From positions 6,448,001 to 6,512,000 of the forward strand of contig JADJQZ010000001.1 in assembly GCA_016712465.1 (NCBI GenBank): 64,000 nt of DNA, in the 5' to 3' direction. Both the position numbers and the translations under genes were made by a program. Below, piece by piece: positions 25,314 through 34,503 of the stretch (the stretch's first letter is position 1; every line of letters begins with the position of its first letter). Below the pieces are notes generated by a model that worked only from the letters and a program-made list of their open reading frames with translations, ran no database searches and had not been told where the DNA came from. Source of the stretch: Candidatus Obscuribacter sp. (GTDB taxonomy: Bacteria > Cyanobacteriota > Vampirovibrionia > Obscuribacterales > Obscuribacteraceae).

Positions 25314-26378
25314 TTAAACGATTGGTTGCAGTCCCTGGCTGATAGCGGCCAGATTGGCCAGGCGATACAAGAGTCGAGCGCCTACATTGGCGTCCCATTC
25401 GTCGTCTTGTCCGGGAGCCACTTCGTTCACATCGAAGGCGATAATTTTCTTGCCGCTTTCCACAAGCATTTGCACCATAAAGAGTGCTTGCTCAAGTTCC
25501 AGACCGCCCGGTACCGGTGTGCCGGTGTTGGGGCAAAGTTTTGGATCCAGCCCGTCTATGTCAAAGCTGACGTAGACTTGCTCAGGCAGTTGGTGCACTA
25601 CCATTTGGCAAATTTCCTTCCATGACTCACCGCTGTAGAGGCGAGCTTTCAGGTCTCTATCGAAGTGAGTGATGATGCGTCCATGGGAGCCTGTTATCAG
25701 GTCGTGCTCGTCCTGGCAGTAGTCTCTGATACCCACCTGCACAAGCTTTTTGAGAGCCGGCACTTTAAGGGCATTGAACATAATGGAGGCGTGGGAATAG
25801 GTAAAGCCTTCGTAGGCGTCTCTTAAGTCGGCATGGGCGTCAAAGTGCAAAATGCCGAAATCGCCAAATTTTTCTGCTACTGCCTGGATCAAACCAAGAG
25901 GCGTAGAGTGATCGCCGCCCACAACAGCTGCAAACTTGCCTTGTTTGTAGAGCTTCTGAGCTTCTTCTTTGACCCAGGTGTTCATAGAGACGCAGGCATC
26001 GTTGATTTCGTTGAGCAGCGTCTTGAGGGTCTGACTGGTTTCCGGACTCTCACCGTTTTCCAGCAAGAGAATGTAAGCTTCTGCTTTGCTGCGAGCCAGA
26101 CTATTCATCAAGAGCAGGTGCTCTGGTAAATCGAGCATGGAAAGCCCTATCTTCCAGGCGTCTTCCAGAAGTGGCTCATAAAGATCTACCTGCTTTGAGG
26201 CGTCCATGATGGCCGCTGGTCCGCCGGCCGTGCCGGCGCGGTAGGAAACCGTTACTTCCCACGGCACAGGAATCAAAACCATTTGTGCTTGCTCAGGGCT
26301 GAAAGGCAGACCGAAAATGTTGGAGTCTTTCTGTCCGAGGCTGTTAGGATCGAAGGTAATGGCTTGTTTGGTGTTCAT
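25314..26378 (-). CDS. Ureohydrolase, agmatinase/arginase family
   Basis: 354 residues; agmatinases are nearer 300. The two-manganese site motifs are all present: VVGGDHST, ILHFDAHADLRDAY and VSFDIDGLDP, plus the later EVAPGQDD. These enzymes release urea from guanidino compounds (agmatine, arginine and others). The extra length is a helical insert of roughly 60 residues before the GGDHST motif (MLDLPEHLLLMNSLARSKAE onward), as in the long 'agmatinase family' seen in several phyla. The exact substrate cannot be read from sequence. No polyamine genes lie next to it. Confidence 0.9.
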   Translation of the reverse strand: MNTKQAITFDPNSLGQKDSNIFGLPFSPEQAQMVLIPVPWEVTVSYRAGTAGGPAAIMDASKQVDLYEPLLEDAWKIGLSMLDLPEHLLLMNSLARSKAEAYILLLENGESPETSQTLKTLLNEINDACVSMNTWVKEEAQKLYKQGKFAAVVGGDHSTPLGLIQAVAEKFGDFGILHFDAHADLRDAYEGFTYSHASIMFNALKVPALKKLVQVGIRDYCQDEHDLITGSHGRIITHFDRDLKARLYSGESWKEICQMVVHQLPEQVYVSFDIDGLDPKLCPNTGTPVPGGLELEQALFMVQMLVESGKKIIAFDVNEVAPGQDDEWDANVGARLLYRLANLAAISQGLQPIV

Positions 26379-26460
26379 AACTGTACTTTCTGGAAAGCTC
26401 TATGACAGAGTTTAAGGTAGCTAAGTTTTGCCGGTTTTGGCTCGGTCCCACCGCATTTTT

Positions 26461-27690
26461 TTATAATGCCCTGGTATTTTGCAGTTTGAGCCGTTCCAAC
26501 TCATCCTTCTTGTTTTGATATTGATAAATCAGGGCCAGTGTTTTTAGATCTTTGGCGCTGGTTTTAGAGCCTGTTTCTATGCGATTCTTCAGGCGTCGCA
26601 CGGCAAGCTCGGTAAGATAGCCTTTCTTGCCAAAGAGAAGCCACGAAACAAAAATAGAAACGGCCATGACCATAAGCGGCTGGTAGTCGATTTTGCCTGT
26701 TTTACTGTTGGCTTTCAGGCGTTGATAGATTTTCTCCGCTCTCTCTTGGGCCAGCTTGGCTTCCGGCTTTTTACCGCTTTTTTCTAGCAGCACCGAATAA
26801 GCGAAGAGGGTTTCGGCAACTTTAGCGCTTTCTTTGCCAAATTGCTTTTCCCTCATGGTGAGAGCCTTCTGGTAGTAATAGTCAGCCTCCGGCAGGCGGC
26901 CGATCTGGGTGAGGAGATTGGCTAATCTGGTGTAGGCGCGGCCGGTGCCCTGGTTACCCAAGATCTGATTGGCCAGGTCAATGGCGGTTTTGTAGCTTGT
27001 TTCCGCCTTGTCATAGGTGCCCATCTTGGTATAGAGGTCGCCGTAATCGGCAAAGATGGCTGCCATTTTTTCGCTCACCGCCCCATAATGGCTCTGTCTG
27101 ATGGTTTCCACCTCGCGATAAATTGAGAGTGCCTGGGGATATTTTCCGGCTTCCACATAGGCACCTCCCAGCACTTCGAGAGAGGCGGCTACATTGAGCC
27201 CCAGGCAGGTAGAAATGGGCACGGCTCGGTAAATGGCGGCAGAGGCATTAAACTGTCCGCAAAAGGCAAGCAAAAAGGCGGAGAGATCAAAGAGCATAGC
27301 CAACCAGGTGAATAGTGCCATGGCCATGAGGGCGCGCCGGCCGTTTTTGCGGTTGTCTTCTATGACCGCTACCTGGCTGACCAGTTCGCTTATAACAGCA
27401 TCTTGCGCTCTGCCGCCGGTGCTTTTGAGGCGATAGAGGCTGAAGCCCAAGTAACTCAAAAACCAGACTGCCTCCAGGGCAATAGCGGTGAGCAGTTGCG
27501 GTGCCGGGTGCACGATAGAAAGCGGCACGAGATAGCCGAGGCTGGTAAAACCAAAGACCAGGCAACTAGTTGTGATAATGACGCTTGATTTTGGGGTCAC
27601 GAGAGGCCGGTCTTCTGTTGCCCTGGGTTCTGTAGGTTTTTGGGTGCTTCTTGGGCTTGCAGGTCTGACCCAAGCCTTCATAGTAGGCAC
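26461..27690 (-). CDS. Membrane protein with TPR domain
   Basis: 409 residues. After a polar Pro/Thr-rich start there are three hydrophobic helices (SVIITTSCLVFGFTSLGYLV, LLTAIALEAVWFLSYLGFSL, ALMAMALFTWLAMLFDLSAF). TPRs of the 42-residue type follow (about 160-320: 'ALSIYREVETIRQSHYGAVS', 'AETSYKTAIDLANQILGNQG', 'ADYYYQKALTMREKQFGKES'), then a further membrane helix (YQPLMVMAVSIFVSWLLFG) and a charged C-terminus. Function unknown. The 375 bp between it and the divergent gene at 28067 contain no gene or strong signal that I can see. Confidence 0.82.
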   Translation of the reverse strand: MPTMKAWVRPASPRSTQKPTEPRATEDRPLVTPKSSVIITTSCLVFGFTSLGYLVPLSIVHPAPQLLTAIALEAVWFLSYLGFSLYRLKSTGGRAQDAVISELVSQVAVIEDNRKNGRRALMAMALFTWLAMLFDLSAFLLAFCGQFNASAAIYRAVPISTCLGLNVAASLEVLGGAYVEAGKYPQALSIYREVETIRQSHYGAVSEKMAAIFADYGDLYTKMGTYDKAETSYKTAIDLANQILGNQGTGRAYTRLANLLTQIGRLPEADYYYQKALTMREKQFGKESAKVAETLFAYSVLLEKSGKKPEAKLAQERAEKIYQRLKANSKTGKIDYQPLMVMAVSIFVSWLLFGKKGYLTELAVRRLKNRIETGSKTSAKDLKTLALIYQYQNKKDELERLKLQNTRAL

Positions 27691-28066
27691 ATTGTAGTTT
27701 CGTTAGAAGACGGTTTCTACCACCCCGGGCGGAGTTTTTCCGCTGACCTGGGCGAGGGTGAATCGGCGAAGCGAGACAACAGCACCTGGCTTAAGGCATT
27801 GGTTTGTGCCGTTCAGGCAGGGGAAATCAGCTAGTAGATAGTCGGAAAATTTACTAGTAACTAGCCAATTTCTCGGATTCCCAGGAAAATGGCTGGACGA
27901 AAGGGGTTTTGCCGACGCCATGCTTACCCTACTTGATTTCTAATCCGGCAAACACGGTGTCGACACAATTGAACAGCACCATAGGTGAATCGACCAGGAC
28001 AGGCGGTTTACTAATTCCCACAAGCTTTTGCTTTGATTCCAACTCACTCCCAGAAGGAACCAAGAG

Positions 28067-29563
28067 ATGTCTTTTGAGCAGCAACAATTTGAAAGAGGAA
28101 ACTCTGATCGATTTTCTCAACAAAATAGTTTGGCCGGCTCTGATTTGGGCGACAACAGGTCGTTTTTTCAGGAAAGACGTACTTGTGACAATTCGCTGAA
28201 GGAAGAACAGGGTCTTCTGACATTTTCTCAACCGAAGGAGTTTGATGCTTCACCGTTTTCACATCAAAGAGATTTAGGACTCAATAGAAACGATAGCGGC
28301 AATTTCGGCTGGAGACACTCACAGTCGCAATTCAATCGAGAGAGCGGCTATGAAGATAACGGTTTCAACTCCAGAGGAAATGATGAAAGTTTGCGTGATC
28401 GCCATGATCATTTCAGGCAATTCGATGGTCATGAACACAGACATCATCGTGGTGATCAAGGTCACGATTCGCCGTTTGCTCGCAAAGATGTTCAAAAGCT
28501 CTTGGAGGAAATTCATCAGATCGAGGAGAAACTAGCCCAGTTATTGAAGGAATTGCAAGCTGGTAGACATCCCTCGCCGCCATGCGGATCTAAACCAGGC
28601 GGCGGCAGTCCGGAAGTACCAACTACGCCTGATACGCCGGACATTCCTCCAGTTCCAAGCCAGCCGGATTCGCCGAATGTTCCCGGTACGCCGGATATTC
28701 CTCCAATTCCAAGCCAGCCGGATTCGCCGAATGTTCCCGGTACTCCGGATATTCCTCCAGTTCCAAGCCAGCCGGATTCACCGAATACTCCCAGCACTCC
28801 AGATTCTCCGTCTATTCCAGGACTGCCTGATTCCGGCGACTTCCCTCCCATTCCAGGACTGCCGGATAATCCAATTCCATCCACCGACAATCCTCAATTT
28901 GAACCGCCGCCGGCAGGCTACGGCAAAGGAGTGCCGTTCCCTGACAAAGGCAAGACGCCGGCAGCCGATGCCGTGATCGTGAAGAATACTTCCGATGTAA
29001 TCAATCAGCTTGAACAAAGCGGAAAGGTTGATCCCAGTGTCACCGGCCGCGGTACCATCAAGGCTACCGAACCCCAACCGGAAATATGGATCAAACTTAC
29101 CGGTCCCGATGGTTCACCCATGTTTATTTCCCAACAGCAGGTGAAGGATTCTGACTTTAGCGGCAGCATCTACAAGAAGGACAGCAGCGGTAAGTTGAAG
29201 ATCGAAGAAGCAATCTCTTTTGATCCCTATGCGGAGTACCATCATTCAGCCGGACTGGATCATCATAATCCCGAACTCTATTATCGCAGTACCGACGGTA
29301 ACTTGAGACCGCTTGAGGGTGCCACTCTTAAGGCTACAGTCGGCGGCGGCAACGATGGACATCCTCAAGGCGCCTTCTACGACATCAGCTACACTCCACC
29401 TAAAGACATGGCTTTCGTCAGGCAAGAGTGGACTGATGGCATCAACGAGCCCGGTAAACCATATGAATCAGCGAGAAACTTAGAGAAAGTTCTCTATCAA
29501 GGCAAAATGGTTTCCTGGCAGGAAGCCGCTAGATCCGGCCTTTTGTATGGAGCACCGCTTTAG
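28067..29563 (+). CDS. Low-complexity, proline-rich repeat protein with a C-terminal domain
   Basis: 498 residues, no signal peptide. Residues 1-150 are rich in Gln, Asn, Asp, His and Arg (DRHDHFRQFDGHEHRHHRGD). A short coiled coil follows (VQKLLEEIHQIEEKLAQLLK), then about 190-290 an extended Pro/Asp/Ser region with 18-residue repeats of the type IPPVPSQPDSPNVPGTPD. The C-terminal 200 residues are a globular unknown domain (EIWIKLTGPDGSPMFISQQQ, AEYHHSAGLDHHNPELYYRS). AAGGA lies 9 nt before the ATG. The layout suggests an adhesin-like or toxin-like carrier with a variable stalk, but without an export signal this is speculative. Confidence 0.75.
   Translation: MSFEQQQFERGNSDRFSQQNSLAGSDLGDNRSFFQERRTCDNSLKEEQGLLTFSQPKEFDASPFSHQRDLGLNRNDSGNFGWRHSQSQFNRESGYEDNGFNSRGNDESLRDRHDHFRQFDGHEHRHHRGDQGHDSPFARKDVQKLLEEIHQIEEKLAQLLKELQAGRHPSPPCGSKPGGGSPEVPTTPDTPDIPPVPSQPDSPNVPGTPDIPPIPSQPDSPNVPGTPDIPPVPSQPDSPNTPSTPDSPSIPGLPDSGDFPPIPGLPDNPIPSTDNPQFEPPPAGYGKGVPFPDKGKTPAADAVIVKNTSDVINQLEQSGKVDPSVTGRGTIKATEPQPEIWIKLTGPDGSPMFISQQQVKDSDFSGSIYKKDSSGKLKIEEAISFDPYAEYHHSAGLDHHNPELYYRSTDGNLRPLEGATLKATVGGGNDGHPQGAFYDISYTPPKDMAFVRQEWTDGINEPGKPYESARNLEKVLYQGKMVSWQEAARSGLLYGAPL
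28646..28807 (+). repeat. 54-bp tandem repeat (about three copies) encoding a proline-rich stalk
   Basis: Unit CCTCCAGTTCCAAGCCAGCC + 34 bp, at 28646-28699, 28700-28753 and 28754-28807, encoding PPVPSQPDSPNVPGTPDI with the third copy diverging at its end. The first two copies differ by only a few bases, so copy number may vary between strains. Confidence 0.85.
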
Positions 29564-29605
29564 AAGGCACTGCCGACAAGTAAGGCACTCTGAAAAAGGT
29601 GGATT

Positions 29606-30799
29606 TTAAGCCGACCTTGTGGCCAGTTGCGAATTTGTGCGCAGCAGGGCAAACTCTAGAATAGAGCGATCCAGTTTGATGGCGCCGGAGCGCACGCGGC
29701 TGTGCAAATCAACGGCTGCATCAAGTTCCTTTTGCTCATCCGGATTGGTTTTCGATAACAGCTTCTGAAACTTCTCAGAGTCTGTGACGGCAATTTTCAG
29801 CGCTTCCTTCATGTTCATAGAAGGGTCGAGATCAAGATGCTTGAGGAGATCCTTTTCCTTTGCCGCTTGTGATACTACCTCTGCCAGCTTGGCCGGCGTC
29901 ATGAAGCCTGTCAGTCGCAGGTATTCGTAGAGCGAAATGCCTTTTTCGAATTCGTTGCTAAGTAATTGCGATGCCACTCCCAGGGGAGGGAATTGTCCTG
30001 TCTGAGCCTGGTCTCGTAGCGTTTCTATGGCTTTTTTCAGGCTCATTTCGCCGGCTCTTGCCTTGCGCTGCACCGAAAGCGCTTTGTCCAGCAGGGCTTC
30101 GTCTATCCAGCCGTGCTCGGTCAGTACTTCGCCGATCATTTTGTTGTTGGCTTCGGCGATGTTGGCGGCGATTTCCATCTCGGATTCTTTTACCACTCCC
30201 GATTGGGTGAGCAGATCGCCTAGGCGGTCGGTGCAAGGTTTGTCGCCGATGCCTGAGGTGTCTACGGTTTCTTTCAGAAGGTTGAGGCCGAGATCAAGTT
30301 CGATAGCGCCGAGGCGAATGTCATGCTGCACTTTCAGCGTGGTGTTCAAGTGGGTTTCGTGAACTCGGTCCAGTAAAAGGAGAATTCTTCCCAGGGGCAG
30401 ACCGGAGTGGTTGCTCACTTTGAGAAACTCGTCCACTTCGTCTTCCACCATCTGGCCGGAGCCTACCAGAAGCTCGCCCAGCCGCATACCGCGGGAGGCG
30501 TAGGCGTCGACACCGATGGTAACGAGGGCGTCGCTAAAATTCCAGTTGTTGCGGCGCACTAAGTCGAGAGCGTGGCGGGCTTGGGCCATGGTCAGGAGGC
30601 CGTCTCTAAGCATCCACTGGGCATCTAGAACGGCTTTCAGAGTAACGGTGGAAATGCGTTCAAACATGACCAGCACTTTGCCCACGGGCAGGCCGGTTTC
30701 GGCGGCAACCTTAAGGGCGCGCCTCACCTCAGTTTCTTCCATCAGTTCGAACTGACTCAAGAGAGTGCCAAGTCTGAAGTCCACCAATCCTCCGTTCAT
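29606..30799 (-). CDS. Tandem MshEN/GspE-N-like repeat protein, possible c-di-GMP binder
   Basis: 397 residues, soluble. Three units begin with the Arg-Leu-Gly signature of MshEN domains: RLGTLLSQFELMEETEVRRA (about 9), RLGELLVGSGQMVEDEVDEF (about 105) and RLGDLLTQSGVVKESEMEIA (about 190). Each is followed by a second half-motif (LPVGKVLVMF, LPLGRILLLL, KMIGEVLTEHG) and a closing L-x-x-Q. In GspE/MshE ATPases this motif pair binds cyclic di-GMP. Here there is no ATPase domain. The C-terminal 130 residues are helical and unknown. GGAGG inside the first codons suggests that GTG 30784 may be the true start. Confidence 0.75.
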   Translation of the reverse strand: MNGGLVDFRLGTLLSQFELMEETEVRRALKVAAETGLPVGKVLVMFERISTVTLKAVLDAQWMLRDGLLTMAQARHALDLVRRNNWNFSDALVTIGVDAYASRGMRLGELLVGSGQMVEDEVDEFLKVSNHSGLPLGRILLLLDRVHETHLNTTLKVQHDIRLGAIELDLGLNLLKETVDTSGIGDKPCTDRLGDLLTQSGVVKESEMEIAANIAEANNKMIGEVLTEHGWIDEALLDKALSVQRKARAGEMSLKKAIETLRDQAQTGQFPPLGVASQLLSNEFEKGISLYEYLRLTGFMTPAKLAEVVSQAAKEKDLLKHLDLDPSMNMKEALKIAVTDSEKFQKLLSKTNPDEQKELDAAVDLHSRVRSGAIKLDRSILEFALLRTNSQLATRSA

Positions 30800-30913
30800 A
30801 GTCAGCTTTGGGTCTCCAGATTTTATACTCTTGTCGAGTGAAGGGTTGATCGGCGCGGGAAATTTTGCCGAAGGATTGCAGCAGAAAAAGTTTCCGCACT
30901 ATATCTAGGATAT

Positions 30914-30936
30914 GCCCCAATTTATAGACTTGGGGC
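30914..30936 (+). terminator. Terminator-like hairpin in the 30800-30997 gap
   Basis: GCCCCAA (30914-30920), 9-nt loop, TTGGGGC (30930-30936), followed on the plus strand by AATTTTT. Both neighbouring genes run leftward, so the T-run is on the wrong side for the glycosyltransferase; it may act as a simple stem on that strand. Confidence 0.3.
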
Positions 30937-30997
30937 AATTTTTCCGCCAGAAAGTTTGTAACGTTTAGAACCTGTAACCTTGATGGGCGTTTAGTGC

Positions 30998-31990
30998 TTA
31001 GTTTTCCGTAGTTTTGAAGTTCTCGCACCAGTCCAGGCAGGTTGCCTGACCGAATTTACCGGCGTAGAAGTCTTTTAGACCGGATAGTTCCACGCGCAGT
31101 TTGGCTCTGGCGGCAGCGCCGCGCCAGGGCAGGGTGAGACAGTGTTTGAGAATATGGCTGTTGACAGCGGCAAGAGCCAGGGGTTTGAGGTGCAGGGGGG
31201 CGTTCTTGCTGAAGAAGAGCAGCCGATTTCTGGTGTGGTAGTAGGCGCGCCAGAGGCTAAGACCGCCCTGGGTGGAGGCGCTGCCCTCGTGTTCAATCAT
31301 GGTGGAAGTGACGAGCAGGCACGCATAGCCGGCCTGGCGAATACGGAAGCAGAGATCGACGTCTTCGAAGTAGAGGAAGAAGCGCTCGTCAAAAAGACCC
31401 ACTTGCTTGAGCACGCTGGTTTTGAGTAGAAGGTTGGAACCGGTTATCCAGTCGCAGGCAATGTAGGGCTCGCCGGATGGTTCGGGTTTACTCTCCGGTA
31501 GGGGCTTGAGATAAGTTTTGGCTTTGACGAAGTCAATTTTGCCCAGTCCGGTGGCGATTTTGGGGCTGTCTTCCGGACCGGCGCAGTGACCTTCCAGCAC
31601 CAGGGCGGTAGCGGCGCCCGCTTCCGGGCGACACTTGAGGGCACCGGTGAGCATTTTCAGGTTCTCGCCATGGGCCAGGGCATCGTTATTGAGGAGCCAG
31701 ATGTAGCTAGTGTGGGTCTTGAGGGCATGTTCCATGCCGCGGTTGCAGCCGCCGGCAAAACCCTGGTTAGATTCGAGGCGCAGTAGCTCGATATGGGGGA
31801 ATTCTTGTTGGAGGCGCCGGCCGTCATGGGTTTCTGAACCATTGTCGACCAGAAGGATGCTGTAGCTGGGGTAGTCTAGGTCAGCCAGCGACTTGAGGCA
31901 CTGGCGGGTTTTGTCTATGCCCCGCCAGTGCAAGACTAGCACTGTTACGTGTTCCTGGTCTGGAGAGCTGGCTTGAGGGGCTTGGTTCAA
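30998..31990 (-). CDS. Family 2 glycosyltransferase (rhamnosyltransferase-like)
   Basis: 330 residues. GT-A fold signatures: VTVLVLHWRGIDKTRQCLKS, ILLVDNGSETHDG, LESNQGFAGGCNRGMEHAL, YIWLLNNDALAH (the metal/nucleotide-binding acidic motif, here NND) and the acceptor-side FFLYFEDVDLCFRIRQAGY. This is the pattern of rhamnosyl- or similar transferases acting on surface polysaccharides, using a nucleotide sugar at the inner face of the membrane. No other polysaccharide genes are adjacent, so the product is unknown. Confidence 0.9.
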   Translation of the reverse strand: MNQAPQASSPDQEHVTVLVLHWRGIDKTRQCLKSLADLDYPSYSILLVDNGSETHDGRRLQQEFPHIELLRLESNQGFAGGCNRGMEHALKTHTSYIWLLNNDALAHGENLKMLTGALKCRPEAGAATALVLEGHCAGPEDSPKIATGLGKIDFVKAKTYLKPLPESKPEPSGEPYIACDWITGSNLLLKTSVLKQVGLFDERFFLYFEDVDLCFRIRQAGYACLLVTSTMIEHEGSASTQGGLSLWRAYYHTRNRLLFFSKNAPLHLKPLALAAVNSHILKHCLTLPWRGAAARAKLRVELSGLKDFYAGKFGQATCLDWCENFKTTEN

Positions 31991-32210
31991 GGGAAATGGA
32001 GGGCTTATGACGTTGGAGATATACGGCAGGCTATGGGCTGGAAATGTGCAGTTTCATCAATAACTGTTTGAGCCTGATCGCAAAGATTGATAATATAGGG
32101 GAGTTGCCGGAACTGAATCATTCCAGTTTAGTTTATCGGCAAAAGGAAGTCAGGTAAAAGCGAGTAACTGCCTGCTGAGGCTGTTGAGTCAGTAAACTGA
32201 GAGGTTGCCG

Positions 32211-32660
32211 GTGTCGGAAGCGGACGTACCAAACGAGAAAGCAGCTAAAGCTGAGTCTGATATGGCGCCGGAGTCGGGTCAATTTCCCCGACGGGCCGGT
32301 CTGGCCAACTTGTTTTTGGCAATCAAGCACATAAACGACGCATCGGTAGCTGAAAACGTAAAGCAGCGCTTTTCCGACTACGTGACCATCGTACTGGTGG
32401 TTATGTGCATTTTGAGTCTTGTAATGGCGGTTTCCGTGCCGGTTTCGCCCGTACTCAAGCTCTTGCCCTTGCTTTTCACTGTTGGTTCGGTGGTTTTTTA
32501 CATCATCAACCGCCTGGGCATCATGATTTCGCTCACCGCCAGGCAGGCTTTGATCGTCTGGCAAATTCTCGTAGCCGGCTTCTGGCTGGGCGTTACCAGT
32601 GCGATGTTGGTGATGCTCGCTTGTTTCTATTTCGTGGCCCAGACCACCCCCGGGCTCTAA
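32211..32660 (+). CDS. Membrane protein of unknown function
   Basis: About 149 residues from GTG 32211, which has GAGAGG 6 nt upstream (a TTG at 32205 is in frame). After about 45 polar residues there are three hydrophobic helices (YVTIVLVVMCILSLVMAVSV, LKLLPLLFTVGSVVFYIINR, LIVWQILVAGFWLGVTSAML). A long frame on the opposite strand (32133-32774) is rejected as it lacks such pattern. The stop is 1 nt before the next gene's start, so it is probably co-translated with the peptide-binding lipoprotein and might be an accessory to it. Confidence 0.7.
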   Translation: MSEADVPNEKAAKAESDMAPESGQFPRRAGLANLFLAIKHINDASVAENVKQRFSDYVTIVLVVMCILSLVMAVSVPVSPVLKLLPLLFTVGSVVFYIINRLGIMISLTARQALIVWQILVAGFWLGVTSAMLVMLACFYFVAQTTPGL

Positions 32661-32661
32661 A

Positions 32662-34320
32662 TTGCAGTTGGCAGCCTGTAAACCCTTCCAACCCCTGCGA
32701 AAGGGGCTGGCCTTGTCTTTTGCGGCTGTTTTCGGTTTGAGCGGCTGTACGGCAAGTAGGCCTGAGTCTTCCACAGCGGTGACTGGGAGCGGTGAGAGGC
32801 CATTGCGTCGGCTAGTTCAACCAGGGGCGGAGGGCGAAGACAAAAGTTCTCAGCTTGTGCTTGGCATGGTCTGGGAGCCGGTTTCCTTTAATCCGCTGCG
32901 AGGCATCGACTCAGGTTCTTACTGTGCTTCCAGTCTGGTCTACGAAGGGCTGGTCAAATTCGACGAAAACCTTGATCTGGTGGGTGGGCTGGCCGAGAGC
33001 TTCAGCGTCTCTCAAGATGGTTTGACTTATCGATTTCGGCTGCGACCGAATCTGCGCTATTCAGACGGTGAAAAGATTGAAGCCGCTGATATCAAGTCTT
33101 CGCTTCTGCTTGGTGCCTCAAGCAATTCGCCTTTTCGTAGCGATTATAAAGACATGAAGGAAGTGGTTATTGAGGACGAGCGCAATCTGGTTGTAGTTCT
33201 GGAGAGACCATGCCAGCCCTTGCTTTCCCGTATGGCGGAATTGCGCATATTGCCGACCCATATCTTGCAGTCGGCAGATCATGGCAACAAGCGCCTGGGA
33301 CGTAGCCCCATTTGTACCGGTGCTTATCAACTCAAGCGTTGGAAAGCCGGACAGGAATTGGTATTTGAACGCAACCCCTATTACTGGGGCAGGCCGGCCG
33401 AAACGGCCTCCATAATCTGGCGAGTGATACCGGATAAAATGGCACTGTCGGCCGCACTGGCCAGGGGTGAAGTTGATCTGGCACCGGTAGACGGCAGGCT
33501 CTGGCAAAACTTTCTCAGTAAGAGTAAAGAGCATCTGGCCATGGCTGAGTTTAATGGTGGACGCACTGTCTATCTTGGTTTCAATTTACAGAAAGCACCG
33601 TGGAATAACCTCAAGGTGCGTCAGGCTTTCGCCAGTGCCATCAATCGTGGTGCCATGGTGGATGCTTTCTACAGTGGCCATGCGGTGGTGCCCAATACCG
33701 ATGTGCCCCTCACAAGCTGGGCTTTTGAGCCGAATTTACCGCGGGCCGATTTTGCACCGGAGAAAGTACCGGCGCTTTTGCAGGAAGCCGGCTTTAAGAA
33801 GGAAGGCAAGGCCTGGTTGAAAGACGGTAAGGTGCTGGCGCTGCGGATTCTCACCATCAAGGATTTTGAGGAGATGGCGCAGGCGGTGGCAGACTATTTA
33901 CGCCGGGTGGATATTCCTGCTGAAGTCGAGGTGATGGAATACTCGACTTTGCGCCGGGCTTTCATGCAGAAGGGTCTCTTTGATGTAATTCTCTGGAGTC
34001 GGTCATTTGGACCGGATCCGGAGTGCTCAATGGTATGGAGCAGCGGCGGTGCTCTCAATTTCTGTCGCTTGCAGGATGCCCGGGTTGACGGATGGTTGCG
34101 GGAAGCCAGGCTGGCGCCGAACAGGCAGGCACGGAAGGCTATTTACAGGAAGTTTCAGGAGTATCTGGCTACTGAGCTGCCCTGGCTGTTTCTGGCCCAG
34201 CCCAGGCAGATAATGGCGTACAGAGAAGGTATGGTCGGAATACAAAAAGGCCGGCAAAAAGATGCCGGCCTACCGTGGGACAACATTGCCGCCAACGCCG
34301 CCTTTTGGAAGCATCGGTAG
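32662..34320 (+). CDS. Oligopeptide-type ABC transporter solute-binding lipoprotein
   Basis: 552 residues. Signal peptide with lipobox FGLSGC (Cys29), so it should be a lipoprotein. The mature protein matches SBP_bac_5 (DppA/OppA type): YCASSLVYEGLVKFDENLDL, AESFSVSQDGLTYRFRLRPN with SDGEKIEAADI, TGAYQLKRWKAGQELVFERN, NNLKVRQAFASAINR, and a C-terminal LFDVILWSRSFGPDPE. It would capture peptides, nickel or similar solutes for a permease, but no permease or ATPase gene is adjacent. Starts at TTG 32662 right after the previous stop. A strong stem (34248-34255/34264-34271) lies inside the coding 3' end. Confidence 0.9.
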   Translation: MQLAACKPFQPLRKGLALSFAAVFGLSGCTASRPESSTAVTGSGERPLRRLVQPGAEGEDKSSQLVLGMVWEPVSFNPLRGIDSGSYCASSLVYEGLVKFDENLDLVGGLAESFSVSQDGLTYRFRLRPNLRYSDGEKIEAADIKSSLLLGASSNSPFRSDYKDMKEVVIEDERNLVVVLERPCQPLLSRMAELRILPTHILQSADHGNKRLGRSPICTGAYQLKRWKAGQELVFERNPYYWGRPAETASIIWRVIPDKMALSAALARGEVDLAPVDGRLWQNFLSKSKEHLAMAEFNGGRTVYLGFNLQKAPWNNLKVRQAFASAINRGAMVDAFYSGHAVVPNTDVPLTSWAFEPNLPRADFAPEKVPALLQEAGFKKEGKAWLKDGKVLALRILTIKDFEEMAQAVADYLRRVDIPAEVEVMEYSTLRRAFMQKGLFDVILWSRSFGPDPECSMVWSSGGALNFCRLQDARVDGWLREARLAPNRQARKAIYRKFQEYLATELPWLFLAQPRQIMAYREGMVGIQKGRQKDAGLPWDNIAANAAFWKHR

Positions 34321-34503
34321 GTGTTTATCCCGCGTATTTGATTGTATTTAGCCTATTGCCAACGCCTGCCAGAGCGCTAAATGCATTCAGAATGTCAAAA
34401 GTGACAAACCCAGACCAACCCTCAACATGCCTCCAGGACAAGCCCGGAGCCATGGTTTTGAGGATTCGTGTCTACCAGAGAACGAGCCTTTTAGGGCTCT
34501 ATC

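Noticed and set aside
32133..32774. 213-codon minus-strand frame
   Set aside because: Covers the membrane protein at 32211 and the start of the lipoprotein, both of which have clear helices and signal sequence; the minus product is a His/Gln/Asn jumble.
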